A DNA stretch of 64,000 nt, from the NCBI GenBank assembly GCA_943371235.1, contig CALRTZ010000005.1:22450-86449 (forward strand), in the 5' to 3' direction. Shown in pieces: positions 9,512 to 18,936 of the stretch. Both the position numbers and the translations under genes were made by a program. Source of the stretch: CAJBVG01 sp943371235. GTDB lineage: Bacteria > Bacteroidota > Bacteroidia > Sphingobacteriales > Sphingobacteriaceae. Each line of letters begins with the position of its first letter. Position 1 is the stretch's first letter. The notes below the pieces were generated by a model. The model searched no databases. It worked only from the letters and a program-made list of their open reading frames with translations, and had not been told where the DNA came from.

Positions 9512-10132
9512 ATGATGTTACGCTCAGCATTTCACGATATATTATTTTTAGATATTGAAACTGTACCGACTTTAGGAGACTCGGGAGAAATGAGCGTTAC
9601 TGATTACGATCAAATTTTATGTATTTGTGTTGGTAAAATAGGTCAGGATTCTGAAGATAGTTTTTTAAAATTACGCTGTTTTTACAATGAAAATGAAAAT
9701 CATTTGTTGCAAGAATTCAACTCATTCCTGCAAAATTTAAATCCTCATACTTTATTGTACGCACACAATGGAAAGCAATTTGATTTTCCATTGATCACAA
9801 AAAGAATGAGGTTGCATAATATTGACTTAGCCGATGTTTTAAATGTTTCTGGAAATAATCTTTCCGAATTGAATTTAGTAGACAGTTCTGAGCTTCGTAA
9901 ATTCTCGGGCTTAAAACATTATAGCTCTCTCGAATTCTTATCTTATATTTTTAAAATTGAAAATGTAAATACAGATTTAGATGATAATACGATGCAAAAA
10001 GAGTATTATTTTCAGAATGATTTACAAAGGATAATTGATTTTTGCTACCGCGATGTAGTAACCATTGCACAATTGTTATTAAGATTTAACAACCAAAACA
10101 CCATTCGTACAGAAAATATTTATTATGTTTAG
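9512..10132 (+). CDS. PolB-like 3'-5' exonuclease domain protein (DnaQ superfamily)
   Basis: 206 aa. The three exonuclease motifs of the DEDD superfamily are visible: ExoI LFLDIETVP (Asp14/Glu16 region), ExoII YAHNGKQFDFPLI (about residues 88-100) and ExoIII CYRDVVTIAQLL near the C-terminus, with a Tyr three residues before the Asp (DEDDy type). This fits the stand-alone 'predicted 3'-5' exonuclease related to PolB' family, which has no polymerase domain. It probably trims DNA or RNA 3' ends, but the substrate is unknown. It lies in a co-directional run after topA, consistent with a housekeeping DNA role. The start may be ATG 9512 or the adjacent 9515. Confidence 0.8.
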   Translation: MMLRSAFHDILFLDIETVPTLGDSGEMSVTDYDQILCICVGKIGQDSEDSFLKLRCFYNENENHLLQEFNSFLQNLNPHTLLYAHNGKQFDFPLITKRMRLHNIDLADVLNVSGNNLSELNLVDSSELRKFSGLKHYSSLEFLSYIFKIENVNTDLDDNTMQKEYYFQNDLQRIIDFCYRDVVTIAQLLLRFNNQNTIRTENIYYV

Positions 10133-10152
10133 GGTAATAAGCAATATTTTCG

Positions 10153-11865
10153 ATGGAACCTATTCTACAGGTCGATAAACTCAGTGTACATTTCAAAAAC
10201 GATCAAGGTACTACAACATCTATTAAAAACATCACTTTTAATATAGATAGAGGTACTATTTGCGGTATTGTTGGCGAATCTGGTTCTGGAAAATCGGTTA
10301 CATCTTTGGCCATTATGCGCCTTTTAGCACCCAATGCCAGTATAGATGGGAGCATAAAGTTTAGCACTAACAATGAAATTTTATCACTAGAATCTATCTC
10401 GGAAGAAAAAATGATTTCCTTGAGAGGCTCTAAAATTGCGATGATTTTTCAGGAACCCATGACATCTTTAAACCCTGTGTTGAAATGTGGTGACCAGGTA
10501 ATTGAAGCATTGCAACAACACTTACACTTACCCTACGAAGCAGCAAAAAATAGAACTATTGAATTATTTGAAGAAGTAAAGTTGCCTCGTCCAGAAAAAA
10601 TGTTGGAGTCGTACCCACACGAGTTGAGTGGCGGACAAAAACAACGAGTAATGATTGCAATGGCATTGAGTTGTAATCCGGATTTGTTAATAGCCGACGA
10701 ACCTACCACAGCATTAGATGTAACAGTGCAGAAAAGTATTGTAGAATTATTATTGCAAATTAAAAAAGATCGTAATATGAGTATGATCTTTATAACGCAC
10801 GACTTAGGTTTAATTGCAGAAATTGCCGACGATATAATAGTAATGTATAAAGGGGAGATTAAAGAGAAAGGCACTGTTAAACAGATTTTGAATACCCCTC
10901 AACATCCTTATACAAAAGGGCTCATAGCCTGTAGGCCTAATTTAAAAAACTCATTGAAAAGGTTGCCAACCATGAGTGATTTTATGAATGAACAAGGGGA
11001 TAGCACCGATTTAGATTTATCAACATTAAAAAGAAATACAAACGACACATTAGCACGCAGAGAAAAATTATACGCGCAAAAACCGATTGTAGAAGTAATA
11101 AATGTTGAAAAATATTACCCAGTACGTAAAGGCTTGTTTGCGAAAAGCACAGAATATGTGAAGGCGGTAGATGGGGTTAATATTAAGTTGTACCCTGGTG
11201 AAACACTTGGCCTGGTTGGCGAATCAGGTTGTGGTAAATCTACCTTGGGCAGATGTATTTTACGATTAATAGAACCGAGTGCAGGTGAAATATATTTTGA
11301 AGGGCAAAACATTACACATTTGAAAAATACTGAAATGCGAAAACTTAGGTCGCAGATGCAAATTATTTTTCAAGATCCCTACTCATCATTAAACCCACGT
11401 TTAACCGTAGGGCAAACCTTAATGGAGCCCATGCAAGTACATCGCATACTCGCAAATGATAAAGAACGGAAAGCAAAAGTATTGGATATATTAAACAATG
11501 TAGGCTTAATGAGTTCACATTTTGATAGGTTTCCGCATGAATTTTCTGGAGGGCAACGTCAGCGAATTTGTATTGCCAGAGCATTGGTATTGGAACCAAA
11601 ACTTATTATTTGCGACGAATCTGTTTCGGCTTTAGATGTTTCGGTACAAGCACAAGTGTTAAATTTGTTAAGCGATTTAAGAGATCAGTTTAACTTAACT
11701 TATATTTTTATTTCGCACGATTTATCGGTGGTGAAACATTTTTCGGATCGCTTAATCGTAATGAATAAAGGGAAAATAGTGGAAGAAGGATTTCCAGAGG
11801 AAGTATATGCTCAACCAAAGCAAGCGTATACCAAACAATTAATTGAGGCAATACCTCAATTTTAA
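10153..11865 (+). CDS. ABC transporter, two fused ATP-binding domains (oligopeptide/nickel type)
   Basis: 570 aa with two complete DppD/DppF-like nucleotide-binding domains. Domain 1: GESGSGKS, LSGGQKQRVMIAMAL, DEPTTALDVTVQ, then the C-terminal oligopeptide-family segment PYTKGLIACRP. Domain 2: GESGCGKST, FSGGQRQRICIARAL, DESVSALDVSVQ. This is the fused arrangement seen in GsiA and YejF, which energise peptide or glutathione uptake across the inner membrane. No permease or binding-protein gene is next to it, so the partners must be encoded elsewhere. It begins 20 bp after the exonuclease gene and ends 11 bp before rnr. Confidence 0.92.
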   Translation: MEPILQVDKLSVHFKNDQGTTTSIKNITFNIDRGTICGIVGESGSGKSVTSLAIMRLLAPNASIDGSIKFSTNNEILSLESISEEKMISLRGSKIAMIFQEPMTSLNPVLKCGDQVIEALQQHLHLPYEAAKNRTIELFEEVKLPRPEKMLESYPHELSGGQKQRVMIAMALSCNPDLLIADEPTTALDVTVQKSIVELLLQIKKDRNMSMIFITHDLGLIAEIADDIIVMYKGEIKEKGTVKQILNTPQHPYTKGLIACRPNLKNSLKRLPTMSDFMNEQGDSTDLDLSTLKRNTNDTLARREKLYAQKPIVEVINVEKYYPVRKGLFAKSTEYVKAVDGVNIKLYPGETLGLVGESGCGKSTLGRCILRLIEPSAGEIYFEGQNITHLKNTEMRKLRSQMQIIFQDPYSSLNPRLTVGQTLMEPMQVHRILANDKERKAKVLDILNNVGLMSSHFDRFPHEFSGGQRQRICIARALVLEPKLIICDESVSALDVSVQAQVLNLLSDLRDQFNLTYIFISHDLSVVKHFSDRLIVMNKGKIVEEGFPEEVYAQPKQAYTKQLIEAIPQF

Positions 11866-11876
11866 ATTTTAATAAT

Positions 11877-14072
11877 ATGACAAAGAAAAAAAATAATGCC
11901 ATCAAAAACATACTCAGCAGTTTAGTGCTAGAAGTTTTTGTGAAAAATATAACTCAAGCGTTTAATTATAAACAACTTGCAGCGAAATTAAATATCGACG
12001 ACGAAGAAACACGAGAAATTGTAAATGAAATAATAATTGATTTACATCAGAAAGGACAGGTTGAAGAAATTGCCAAAGGTAAATACCAAGCAAAGGCCTT
12101 ACAAAACCACGTAGAAGGTATTGTAGACATGGCACAGAGCGGTTCGGCCTATTTATTAGTAGATGGAATGGATGAAGATATTTTTATTGCACCGCGTAAA
12201 TTAAGAAATGCATTACACGGAGATAAGGTAAAAGTATTTGTGTATGCGAAACGGAATGGCAAACATTTAGAAGGCGAAGTGTTAGAGATTTTACATCGAT
12301 CAAAAACAGAATTTACCGGAGTAATTCAGTTAACACCAAGAGTTGCTTTTTTAATTCCGGATAATAAAAAGATGTTGCATGATATTTTTATCCCGCTTGA
12401 TTTATTAAAGGGAGCAAAAGATGGAGACAAAGCAGTAGCGAAGTTAACAGAGTGGCCAGAGGGTGCTAAAAATCCAATGGGTGAAATTGTACATGTATTG
12501 GGTAAACAAGGCGAGAACGCAACAGAAATGTATGCTGTGCTTGCAGAATATGGCTTCCCATTAGAATTTCCGAAGGCGGTTGAAAAAGAATCGGAAGCGA
12601 TTTCAGAAAAAATGGATCCTAAAGAAATTGCCAAACGTAGAGACTTTAGAGATACGCTCACCATTACCATTGACCCTGTAGATGCGAAAGATTTCGACGA
12701 TGCCATTTCCTTTAAAAAACTAGAAGATGGTAATTTTGAAGTGGGTGTACACATTGCAGATGTGTCGTATTACGTACAACCGGGTACAGAATTAGATAAA
12801 GAAGCAGAAAACCGAGGAACCTCTGTATACCTTGTAGGTAAAGTGATTCCGATGTTGCCTGAGAAACTCTCGAATGAATTGTGTTCATTAAGACCCAATG
12901 AAGATAAGTTTTGCTTTTCTGCAGTATTTAAAATTGATATAAAAGGAAATGTATTGGATGAGTGGTATGGCAGAACCATTATACACTCTAGAAGAAGATA
13001 TGCGTATGAAGAAGTTTGGGACATTTTACAATCGGGCGTAGGAGATTACAAAGAAGAACTTACGATTTTAAATACCATTGCGCATGCATTAAGAGCAACG
13101 CGATTTAAGAATGGTGCTATTAATTTTGAAACAACAGAAGTTAAATTTACACTCGACGAAACAGGTAAACCAATAGGAGTGTATGTAAGAGAACGTAACG
13201 ATGCACATAAATTAATTGAAGATTTTATGTTGCTTGCGAACAGAAAAGTAGCAGAATTTATAGCTACAAAAGGTAAAAAGAAAAATGCCTTAACGTTTGT
13301 ATACCGCGTACACGATGCTCCAAATGAAGAGGTTTTACAAGGCTTTGCGAAATTTGCAGCTAGGTTTGGCTATAAAGTAAATACCAAAAGTCACCGCGAA
13401 ATTTCTACTTCTTTAAACCAATTAATGGCAGATGTAGAAGGAAAAACAGAACAAAATGTATTAACTCAATTAGCCATCCGATCGATGGCAAAAGCAATTT
13501 ATACCACTAAAAAAACAAGCCATTACGGATTAGCGTTCGATTATTATACACACTTTACCTCGCCAATACGTAGGTACCCAGATGTAATGGCACACAGGTT
13601 ATTGCAGCATTACTTAGATGGTAAATCAACCGTAGATCCAGAAATTTATGAGAAGATGTGTTTACATTCTTCACAAATGGAAAAACGTGCATCAGATGCC
13701 GAACGATTATTTACTAAATACAAACAAGCAGAATACCTTTCAGAACAAGTAGGCGAAACATTTGTTGGTATAATTTCTGGAGTAACAGAATGGGGAATAT
13801 ACGTGGAGATAGTAGAAAACAAATGCGAAGGCATGATTAGGTTGAGAGATATTAACGACGATTTTTATGTGTTAGATCCAGAGAATTATAGCATTGTAGG
13901 GCAGAGGTTTAAACGTAAATATCAGTTAGGTGATGAAGTAAATATTAAAGTAAAAAAAGTAGAATTAACTAAAAAACAAATCGACTTTGAATTGATTACA
14001 AATGAAGAACCGCTGAACTTTCAGCGAAAAGAAAAATCAACAAAAAGTAATACGTACAAGAAGAGAAGATAA
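11877..14072 (+). CDS. rnr: Ribonuclease R
   Basis: 731 aa RNase II/R family exoribonuclease that degrades structured RNA from the 3' end. Order: an N-terminal winged-helix segment (about 10-75), cold-shock-like OB domains, the RNB catalytic domain with TIDPVDAKDFDDAISF (Asp cluster for Mg2+), HIADVSYYV and FTSPIRRYPD, then a C-terminal S1 domain (GIISGVTEWGIYVEI) and a Lys-rich tail. Length and order match RNase R rather than RNase II. It sits between the ABC ATPase and the polyprenyl synthase, with spacers of 11 and 4 bp. Confidence 0.95.
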   Translation: MTKKKNNAIKNILSSLVLEVFVKNITQAFNYKQLAAKLNIDDEETREIVNEIIIDLHQKGQVEEIAKGKYQAKALQNHVEGIVDMAQSGSAYLLVDGMDEDIFIAPRKLRNALHGDKVKVFVYAKRNGKHLEGEVLEILHRSKTEFTGVIQLTPRVAFLIPDNKKMLHDIFIPLDLLKGAKDGDKAVAKLTEWPEGAKNPMGEIVHVLGKQGENATEMYAVLAEYGFPLEFPKAVEKESEAISEKMDPKEIAKRRDFRDTLTITIDPVDAKDFDDAISFKKLEDGNFEVGVHIADVSYYVQPGTELDKEAENRGTSVYLVGKVIPMLPEKLSNELCSLRPNEDKFCFSAVFKIDIKGNVLDEWYGRTIIHSRRRYAYEEVWDILQSGVGDYKEELTILNTIAHALRATRFKNGAINFETTEVKFTLDETGKPIGVYVRERNDAHKLIEDFMLLANRKVAEFIATKGKKKNALTFVYRVHDAPNEEVLQGFAKFAARFGYKVNTKSHREISTSLNQLMADVEGKTEQNVLTQLAIRSMAKAIYTTKKTSHYGLAFDYYTHFTSPIRRYPDVMAHRLLQHYLDGKSTVDPEIYEKMCLHSSQMEKRASDAERLFTKYKQAEYLSEQVGETFVGIISGVTEWGIYVEIVENKCEGMIRLRDINDDFYVLDPENYSIVGQRFKRKYQLGDEVNIKVKKVELTKKQIDFELITNEEPLNFQRKEKSTKSNTYKKRR

Positions 14073-14076
14073 TACA

Positions 14077-15051
14077 ATGCAAAAAATAATTGAACTGCAA
14101 GAACTCGTAAACAAAAAGATTGTAAGCAATACCTATTCTAAATACCCTCAAGAATTGTATGATCCTTTGGATTACATCATGTCCTTAGGTGGAAAGCGTA
14201 TGAGGCCTGTGTTGGTTTTACTAGCTCACCATTTATATTCTGATAAACATGAAGAAGCATTGGATGCAGCTCTTGCGGTAGAAACTTTTCATAATTTCAG
14301 TTTAATACACGATGATATTATGGACGATGCACCCATTAGAAGAGGCAAGCCAACCGTTCACGAAAAATGGAACCATAATACAGCAATCCTTTCTGGTGAT
14401 GTAATGTTGGTGAAAGCATACGAGTTATTAGCTAATTATCCTTCAGAAATTCTACCATCACTCATAAAATTATTTAACAAAACAGCAACCGAAGTTTGTG
14501 AAGGCCAGCAAATAGACATGATGTTTGAGAAACAAGTAGATGTTACAGAAGATGAATACTTGAAAATGATTGAGCTTAAAACAGCGGTTCTATTAGCATG
14601 CAGTTTAGAAATGGGAGCATTAATTGCAGGTGCACCTAAAGCAGAAGCAGAACACTTGTATGAGTTTGGTAGACTTATGGGAATTGCCTTTCAGTTGCAA
14701 GACGATTATTTAGATGTATATGCCAATCCTGAAAAATTTGGAAAACAAGTTGGCGGGGATATCATTGCGAATAAAAAAACATTTTTATGGATTGAAGCAC
14801 ATCGATTAGCAAATTCAGAGCAATTAAAAGTATTGAAACATTGGGAAAGCATTTCTGTATTTAAAGCAGAAGAAAAAGTAGCTGCGATTACTGCTATTTA
14901 TGATGAATTAGAGATTCCGAAACTTACTCAAGAAATTATAAACGATTATGCAAATAAAGCCTTCGAAATCTTAGCAAATATTAAGGCTAATGAAAAAGTG
15001 AAGGCTTTATTAGTAAAGTTATCTGAAGATTTATTGGTTAGGGAAACCTAA
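14077..15051 (+). CDS. Polyprenyl diphosphate synthase (trans-isoprenyl type)
   Basis: 324 aa. Condenses isopentenyl diphosphate onto allylic diphosphates. First Asp-rich motif DDIMDD (79-84) followed by RRGKPTVH; second Asp-rich motif DDYLD (209-213) in FQLQDDYLDVYA; GGKRMRP (38-44) binds substrate. Product length (C15 to long-chain quinone side chain) cannot be decided from motifs alone. It begins 4 bp after rnr and converges with the gene at 15058, with only 6 bp between their stop codons. Confidence 0.93.
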   Translation: MQKIIELQELVNKKIVSNTYSKYPQELYDPLDYIMSLGGKRMRPVLVLLAHHLYSDKHEEALDAALAVETFHNFSLIHDDIMDDAPIRRGKPTVHEKWNHNTAILSGDVMLVKAYELLANYPSEILPSLIKLFNKTATEVCEGQQIDMMFEKQVDVTEDEYLKMIELKTAVLLACSLEMGALIAGAPKAEAEHLYEFGRLMGIAFQLQDDYLDVYANPEKFGKQVGGDIIANKKTFLWIEAHRLANSEQLKVLKHWESISVFKAEEKVAAITAIYDELEIPKLTQEIINDYANKAFEILANIKANEKVKALLVKLSEDLLVRET

Positions 15052-15057
15052 CCAATT

Positions 15058-15924
15058 TTATTTTTCGCAAACTTCTTTAAGTTTGATTAAAGCAACTGGC
15101 CACATTTCTTCAAAATACGATTTAAATTCTTGGTTAGAATCTATATCTATACTTAAATGTGTTTTGCCATTAAAGTCTCTATAAGTATAGTTTTCTAAAC
15201 TACCAGACCAAGAATTGTCTAGATGTTCTTCTCCGTTAGAGTAAATTCCTAAATGCTCTATACTAATGAACTCATTCTTTACATTATCTTTTATTCTGCT
15301 TACCATGCCACCTTCATTACCATTTTCGTCGCAACCAATAAATAAAATTTTAGAATCCTTTTCCCAAGATCCTCTATAATGAGAGCTTGCATTAAATGCC
15401 GATGTCCAAGCACGATAGGTTTCATCAGCTATCATGGTATCGTAAACCATTGAAACAGGTTTCTCTATAATAATTTCAAAGTGTAAAGTTTCTACCCGCT
15501 GAGTTTCTTCCGTATAGTTTTTGAAATTAGTTAAAATTGCCTGCCAACCCATTTCTTGTAATTCTAAGGTGTTTTCAGATTCGGGTTCAAAAAGTTCAAT
15601 TAATTCAATAGTATTACCATTATTGATAAATTGAATACTCACTTTTCTATCATCTTCTAAAGTATATTCTATCAGTTCATTTTCTTTTACATTGGTATAC
15701 GTTCCTCCGAAATCGAAACTCACAGAACCATCTCTTGCAGCCATGGTAAAAGTGAATTTCCCACCTGTTCTTACATCGTTCTCAGCCTTTGGTGTATGCC
15801 AATCTTCACTTGCATTATTCCATTGCGTAATGTGGTTAGGGTCGGTCCACATTCTCCATACTGTTTCAATCGGTTGATTTATAATTGTGCTTACCCTTAT
15901 AAATCCTGAATTTAAAGTTGTCAT
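15058..15924 (-). CDS. SRPBCC protein with two AHSA1-like domains
   Basis: 288 aa, cytosolic. The sequence divides into two START/Bet v1-like (AHSA1) halves: residues about 9-135, beginning TIINQPIETVWRMWTDP, and about 143-286, beginning IEKPVSMVYDTMIADETY. Each has the typical pattern of an N-terminal beta strand, a helix with Trp, and FTMAARDG or EHLGIYSNG strands. Such proteins bind hydrophobic ligands or act in stress responses; no ligand can be named. It is probably expressed on its own, since it lies on the minus strand upstream of nothing on that strand except the membrane-protein gene that ends 52 bp before it. Confidence 0.8.
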   Translation of the reverse strand: MTTLNSGFIRVSTIINQPIETVWRMWTDPNHITQWNNASEDWHTPKAENDVRTGGKFTFTMAARDGSVSFDFGGTYTNVKENELIEYTLEDDRKVSIQFINNGNTIELIELFEPESENTLELQEMGWQAILTNFKNYTEETQRVETLHFEIIIEKPVSMVYDTMIADETYRAWTSAFNASSHYRGSWEKDSKILFIGCDENGNEGGMVSRIKDNVKNEFISIEHLGIYSNGEEHLDNSWSGSLENYTYRDFNGKTHLSIDIDSNQEFKSYFEEMWPVALIKLKEVCEK

Positions 15925-15976
15925 ATGTTACGGTTTATTTATAATGAATAGGTAAATATACAAATAAATAGCGCAA

Positions 15977-17488
15977 TCATTCGGTTGCTAGTAACATTTT
16001 TTTCGCTTTATATTCTGAATAGTTCCAAGATCTCCAATCTATATTTTCATCAATTTTTAAAAATTCAGTTTTTCTGTTTTGTATACTATTTACATACTCT
16101 TCTGGACTTAAATAAACCGTATCAAAACGATATAATACTTGTTGTTGTTGTTTTATAGTAGTTAATTCGTCGAGAGGCTTTTCTAAATAAGGCAGTGCTT
16201 TGTCGCCCAAAGTCTGCATATAATCTAAATGTAAAAAGGCTTTATTAGCATTTTTGAAATTATACTGAGCAATTAGTACATCCCAATTAAATAAACTAAA
16301 AAACAACAGAATAGATAATATGCTAAAGGTGTTTTTACTCAATAAGTAGCTAAAAGATTTTTTATGTTTCAACTTTAAATACACCGTATATAGTCCATAT
16401 ATCGTAATCAATAAAAATATGATTACTCCAATACGTTTATAGGCTAAATTAAAATAATCGATGTACCAATAGTTTCGTATTCCAACAGAAATACATAAAA
16501 TTATATTCTGTGCAATCCATATATAACTCAAGGTTCTTAATCGTTTTATTTTAGGATTAAAGTTTTGATTTGCTCGGAAGAAATAGAGTACAATTACAAT
16601 GGAAAGTAAAATCGAAAAGATTAATAAATAGGTGCCTTCGTGTACAAATTGTTTCAAAATGGTTCCGTCCCATTTGAAATTAAACCACACCCAGTAAATG
16701 TCGATGCTGTTAAGCACCATCAACATCCCATTTAAAAAAACCAACAACAATACGCCCAACTTAGCTTCCGTTTGTAAGGCATTTGGTTTGTAATCGAAAT
16801 ACAATGTTTTTCTAGTTCTAAAAATTTGATCATTATAATTTCGATCGTACTGCACCAAATTTGCTAGGGTAGACCTAAATAGGATAAAACTAGAAAGCAA
16901 AGTGCCAACAATAAATAAGAACAACCAATTTTCATCTATGTATTCAAATAAATTAGGGATTTTATCAATCGTATATTTTTCGATGGTATTAATTATAGAA
17001 TTAAAATAGGGACTAGAATTTCTATAAATGGCAACAAAAATTACGATGATAAAAATTGGAATTACATAAATTTTAGCTTTCCATATTTTTTTTATGGCAG
17101 AATTGCTTGATTTTGCAGAACTGTTCAGGCATTTTATAAACTCGAAAATGCTCATTAGCATTGAACTTATACCGAAAAAGAAACCATGAAAATGGTTTTT
17201 GAGTTTTGGGTATGTCAATATTCCAATAAAATAAATAGAAAATAATAAGTTAACGATGAATGCGAAAACACTAAAATTCCATACAAAACTGATAATACTT
17301 ATCGCAAAACCTGTTAATGCGAATTTGATTTTAGGATTGCTTAAGTCTATTTGTTTAAAAATAAATAGCAGTGCTAATGCACAAAACTCAAATATCAGAA
17401 AATTGATTCCGATACTTTGATTGTAGAATAAGTAGGAAAATAATAGAGCTAATGCTATTGTAGAGACGATTTTTGATTTGGGCGACAT
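15977..17488 (-). CDS. Multi-pass membrane protein, DUF4153/DUF4173-like
   Basis: 503 aa with about twelve hydrophobic segments spread over residues 10-415 and a soluble C-terminal region of about 90 residues. Features include YDRNYNDQIFRTRKTLY near the middle and LAYKRIGVIIFLLITIYGLY, followed by LFNWDVLIAQYN before the soluble tail; these match my recollection of DUF4153/DUF4173 proteins. The function of the family is unknown. Its C-terminal tail may be periplasmic or cytosolic. It is read from the same strand as murA, whose stop lies about 60 bp upstream, separated by two palindromes. Confidence 0.7.
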   Translation of the reverse strand: MSPKSKIVSTIALALLFSYLFYNQSIGINFLIFEFCALALLFIFKQIDLSNPKIKFALTGFAISIISFVWNFSVFAFIVNLLFSIYFIGILTYPKLKNHFHGFFFGISSMLMSIFEFIKCLNSSAKSSNSAIKKIWKAKIYVIPIFIIVIFVAIYRNSSPYFNSIINTIEKYTIDKIPNLFEYIDENWLFLFIVGTLLSSFILFRSTLANLVQYDRNYNDQIFRTRKTLYFDYKPNALQTEAKLGVLLLVFLNGMLMVLNSIDIYWVWFNFKWDGTILKQFVHEGTYLLIFSILLSIVIVLYFFRANQNFNPKIKRLRTLSYIWIAQNIILCISVGIRNYWYIDYFNLAYKRIGVIIFLLITIYGLYTVYLKLKHKKSFSYLLSKNTFSILSILLFFSLFNWDVLIAQYNFKNANKAFLHLDYMQTLGDKALPYLEKPLDELTTIKQQQQVLYRFDTVYLSPEEYVNSIQNRKTEFLKIDENIDWRSWNYSEYKAKKMLLATE

Positions 17489-17510
17489 CTTACTTTTTAG
17501 TGCATAAACT

Positions 17511-17528
17511 CTATAATTAAAATTATAG
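17511..17528. repeat. 18-bp palindrome upstream of the membrane-protein gene
   Basis: CTATAATT-AA-AATTATAG is a perfect 8-bp inverted repeat around a 2-bp centre. It lies 22 bp before the start at 17488 and could be an operator for the membrane-protein gene. Confidence 0.4.
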
Positions 17529-17530
17529 TA

Positions 17531-17560
17531 TACAAGGTGTAATTAACTTAACACCTTGTA
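17531..17560 (-). terminator. Hairpin at the murA stop codon
   Basis: TACAAGGTGT (17531-17540) and ACACCTTGTA (17551-17560) form a perfect 10-bp stem with a 10-nt loop. The stem contains the last codons of murA and its TAA. No T tract follows, so termination is possible but not certain. Confidence 0.5.
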
Positions 17561-18852
17561 ATATCTGCACCAATAGCTTTTAAGCGCAGTTCAATGTCTT
17601 GGTATCCTCTGTCTATTTGTTCTATATTAGAAATGGTGCTTTTTCCTTCGGCAGAAAGTGCCGCAATTAACAAGGATACTCCGGCACGAATATCTGGAGA
17701 AGTCATGGATATACCACGCAATGGGTTTTTACGAGCCAAGCCAATGATGTTTGCTCTGTGTGGATCGCATAAAATAATTTGCGCACCCATGTCTATCAAT
17801 TTATCAACAAAAAATAATCTACTCTCAAACATTTTCTGATGAATAAGTACAGAGCCTTTAGCTTGTGTTGCCACTACTAAAACGATACTCAATAAGTCGG
17901 GAGTAAAGCCTGGCCAAGGAGCATCGGCAATGGTTAATATAGAACCATCAATAAAGGTTTCAATTTCGTAAATATCTTGTGAAGGAATGTAAATATCGTC
18001 GCCGCGGCGTTCTAATTTTATTCCTAATTTTTTAAACACATCTGGTATAACTCCTAAATGTTCGTATCCAACATTTTTTATAGTGATTTCAGACTGTGTC
18101 ATGGCTGCAAGGCCAATAAAACTGCCTATCTCAATCATGTCGGGCAACATTCTGTGCGAGCAACCGCCTAAGTATTCAACTCCTTCAATGTTTAATAAAT
18201 TAGAGCCAATTCCTGTAATTTTTGCACCCATCGAATTCAACATTTTACATAATTGCTGAATGTAAGGTTCGCATGCTGCGTTATAAATAGTGGTGGTACC
18301 TTTTGCTAATACAGATGCCATTAAAATATTAGCCGTTCCGGTTACAGAAGCTTCGTCTAAGAGCATAAAAGTTCCTTTCAACTCAGATGCATCTACACTA
18401 AAGAAAGAATCTTTAGGATCGTAGTTAAATTTAGCTCCTAATTTCTCAAAGCCTAAGAAATGGGTATCCAATCTACGTCGTCCAATTTTATCGCCTCCTG
18501 GGCGAGGAATATAGGCTTGTTTAAAGCGTGCTAACAAGGGGCCCACAATCATTACGGAGCCTCGTAATGCAGAGCCTTTTTTCTTAAAAACATCACTCTT
18601 GAAAAACTCAAGATCGATATTATCTGCTTTAAAAGTATAAGTGTCTTTAGATTTGCGATCTACTTTTACTCCCATATCACTCAATAAATCGATGAGTTTG
18701 TTTACATCAACAATATCGGGTATGTTAGAAATTGTAACTTCTTGGTCTGTTAATAAAACCGCTGAAATAATTTGTAGAGCCTCGTTTTTAGCGCCTTGTG
18801 GGGTTATTTCTCCTTGGAGTTTATTACCGCCTCGTATTTCGAAAGTATCCAT
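17548..18852 (-). CDS. murA: UDP-N-acetylglucosamine 1-carboxyvinyltransferase, Asp variant
   Basis: 434 aa. Transfers enolpyruvate from PEP to UDP-GlcNAc, the first committed step of peptidoglycan synthesis in the cytosol. EPSP-synthase-like double domain; KNEALQIISA near the N-terminus, LDEASVTGTANILMAS, and DIRAGVSLLIAAL and IEQIDRGYQDI near the C-terminus. The loop that normally reads PGGCAIG reads PRPGGDKIG here: residue 121 (codon 18490-18492) is Asp where Cys115 of the E. coli enzyme lies. Cys is the residue alkylated by fosfomycin, so resistance of the enzyme is expected. A strong hairpin with a T run lies directly before the ATG. Confidence 0.96.
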   Translation of the reverse strand: MDTFEIRGGNKLQGEITPQGAKNEALQIISAVLLTDQEVTISNIPDIVDVNKLIDLLSDMGVKVDRKSKDTYTFKADNIDLEFFKSDVFKKKGSALRGSVMIVGPLLARFKQAYIPRPGGDKIGRRRLDTHFLGFEKLGAKFNYDPKDSFFSVDASELKGTFMLLDEASVTGTANILMASVLAKGTTTIYNAACEPYIQQLCKMLNSMGAKITGIGSNLLNIEGVEYLGGCSHRMLPDMIEIGSFIGLAAMTQSEITIKNVGYEHLGVIPDVFKKLGIKLERRGDDIYIPSQDIYEIETFIDGSILTIADAPWPGFTPDLLSIVLVVATQAKGSVLIHQKMFESRLFFVDKLIDMGAQIILCDPHRANIIGLARKNPLRGISMTSPDIRAGVSLLIAALSAEGKSTISNIEQIDRGYQDIELRLKAIGADITRC

Positions 18853-18858
18853 AATAAA

Positions 18859-18893
18859 AAAATCCTTTATCGGGTTTGAAGATAAAGGATTTT
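18859..18893 (-). terminator. Intrinsic-terminator-like hairpin in the murA leader
   Basis: On the minus strand AAAATCCTTTATC and GATAAAGGATTTT pair perfectly over 13 bp around a 9-nt loop and are followed directly by a run of T and then the murA ATG. It may end transcription of DUF4290, or act as an attenuator, since only a few bases remain between it and the murA start. Confidence 0.75.
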
Positions 18894-18936
18894 AAATGAT
18901 TCAAGAAAATAATATTTTCACAAATGTCGATATTGT

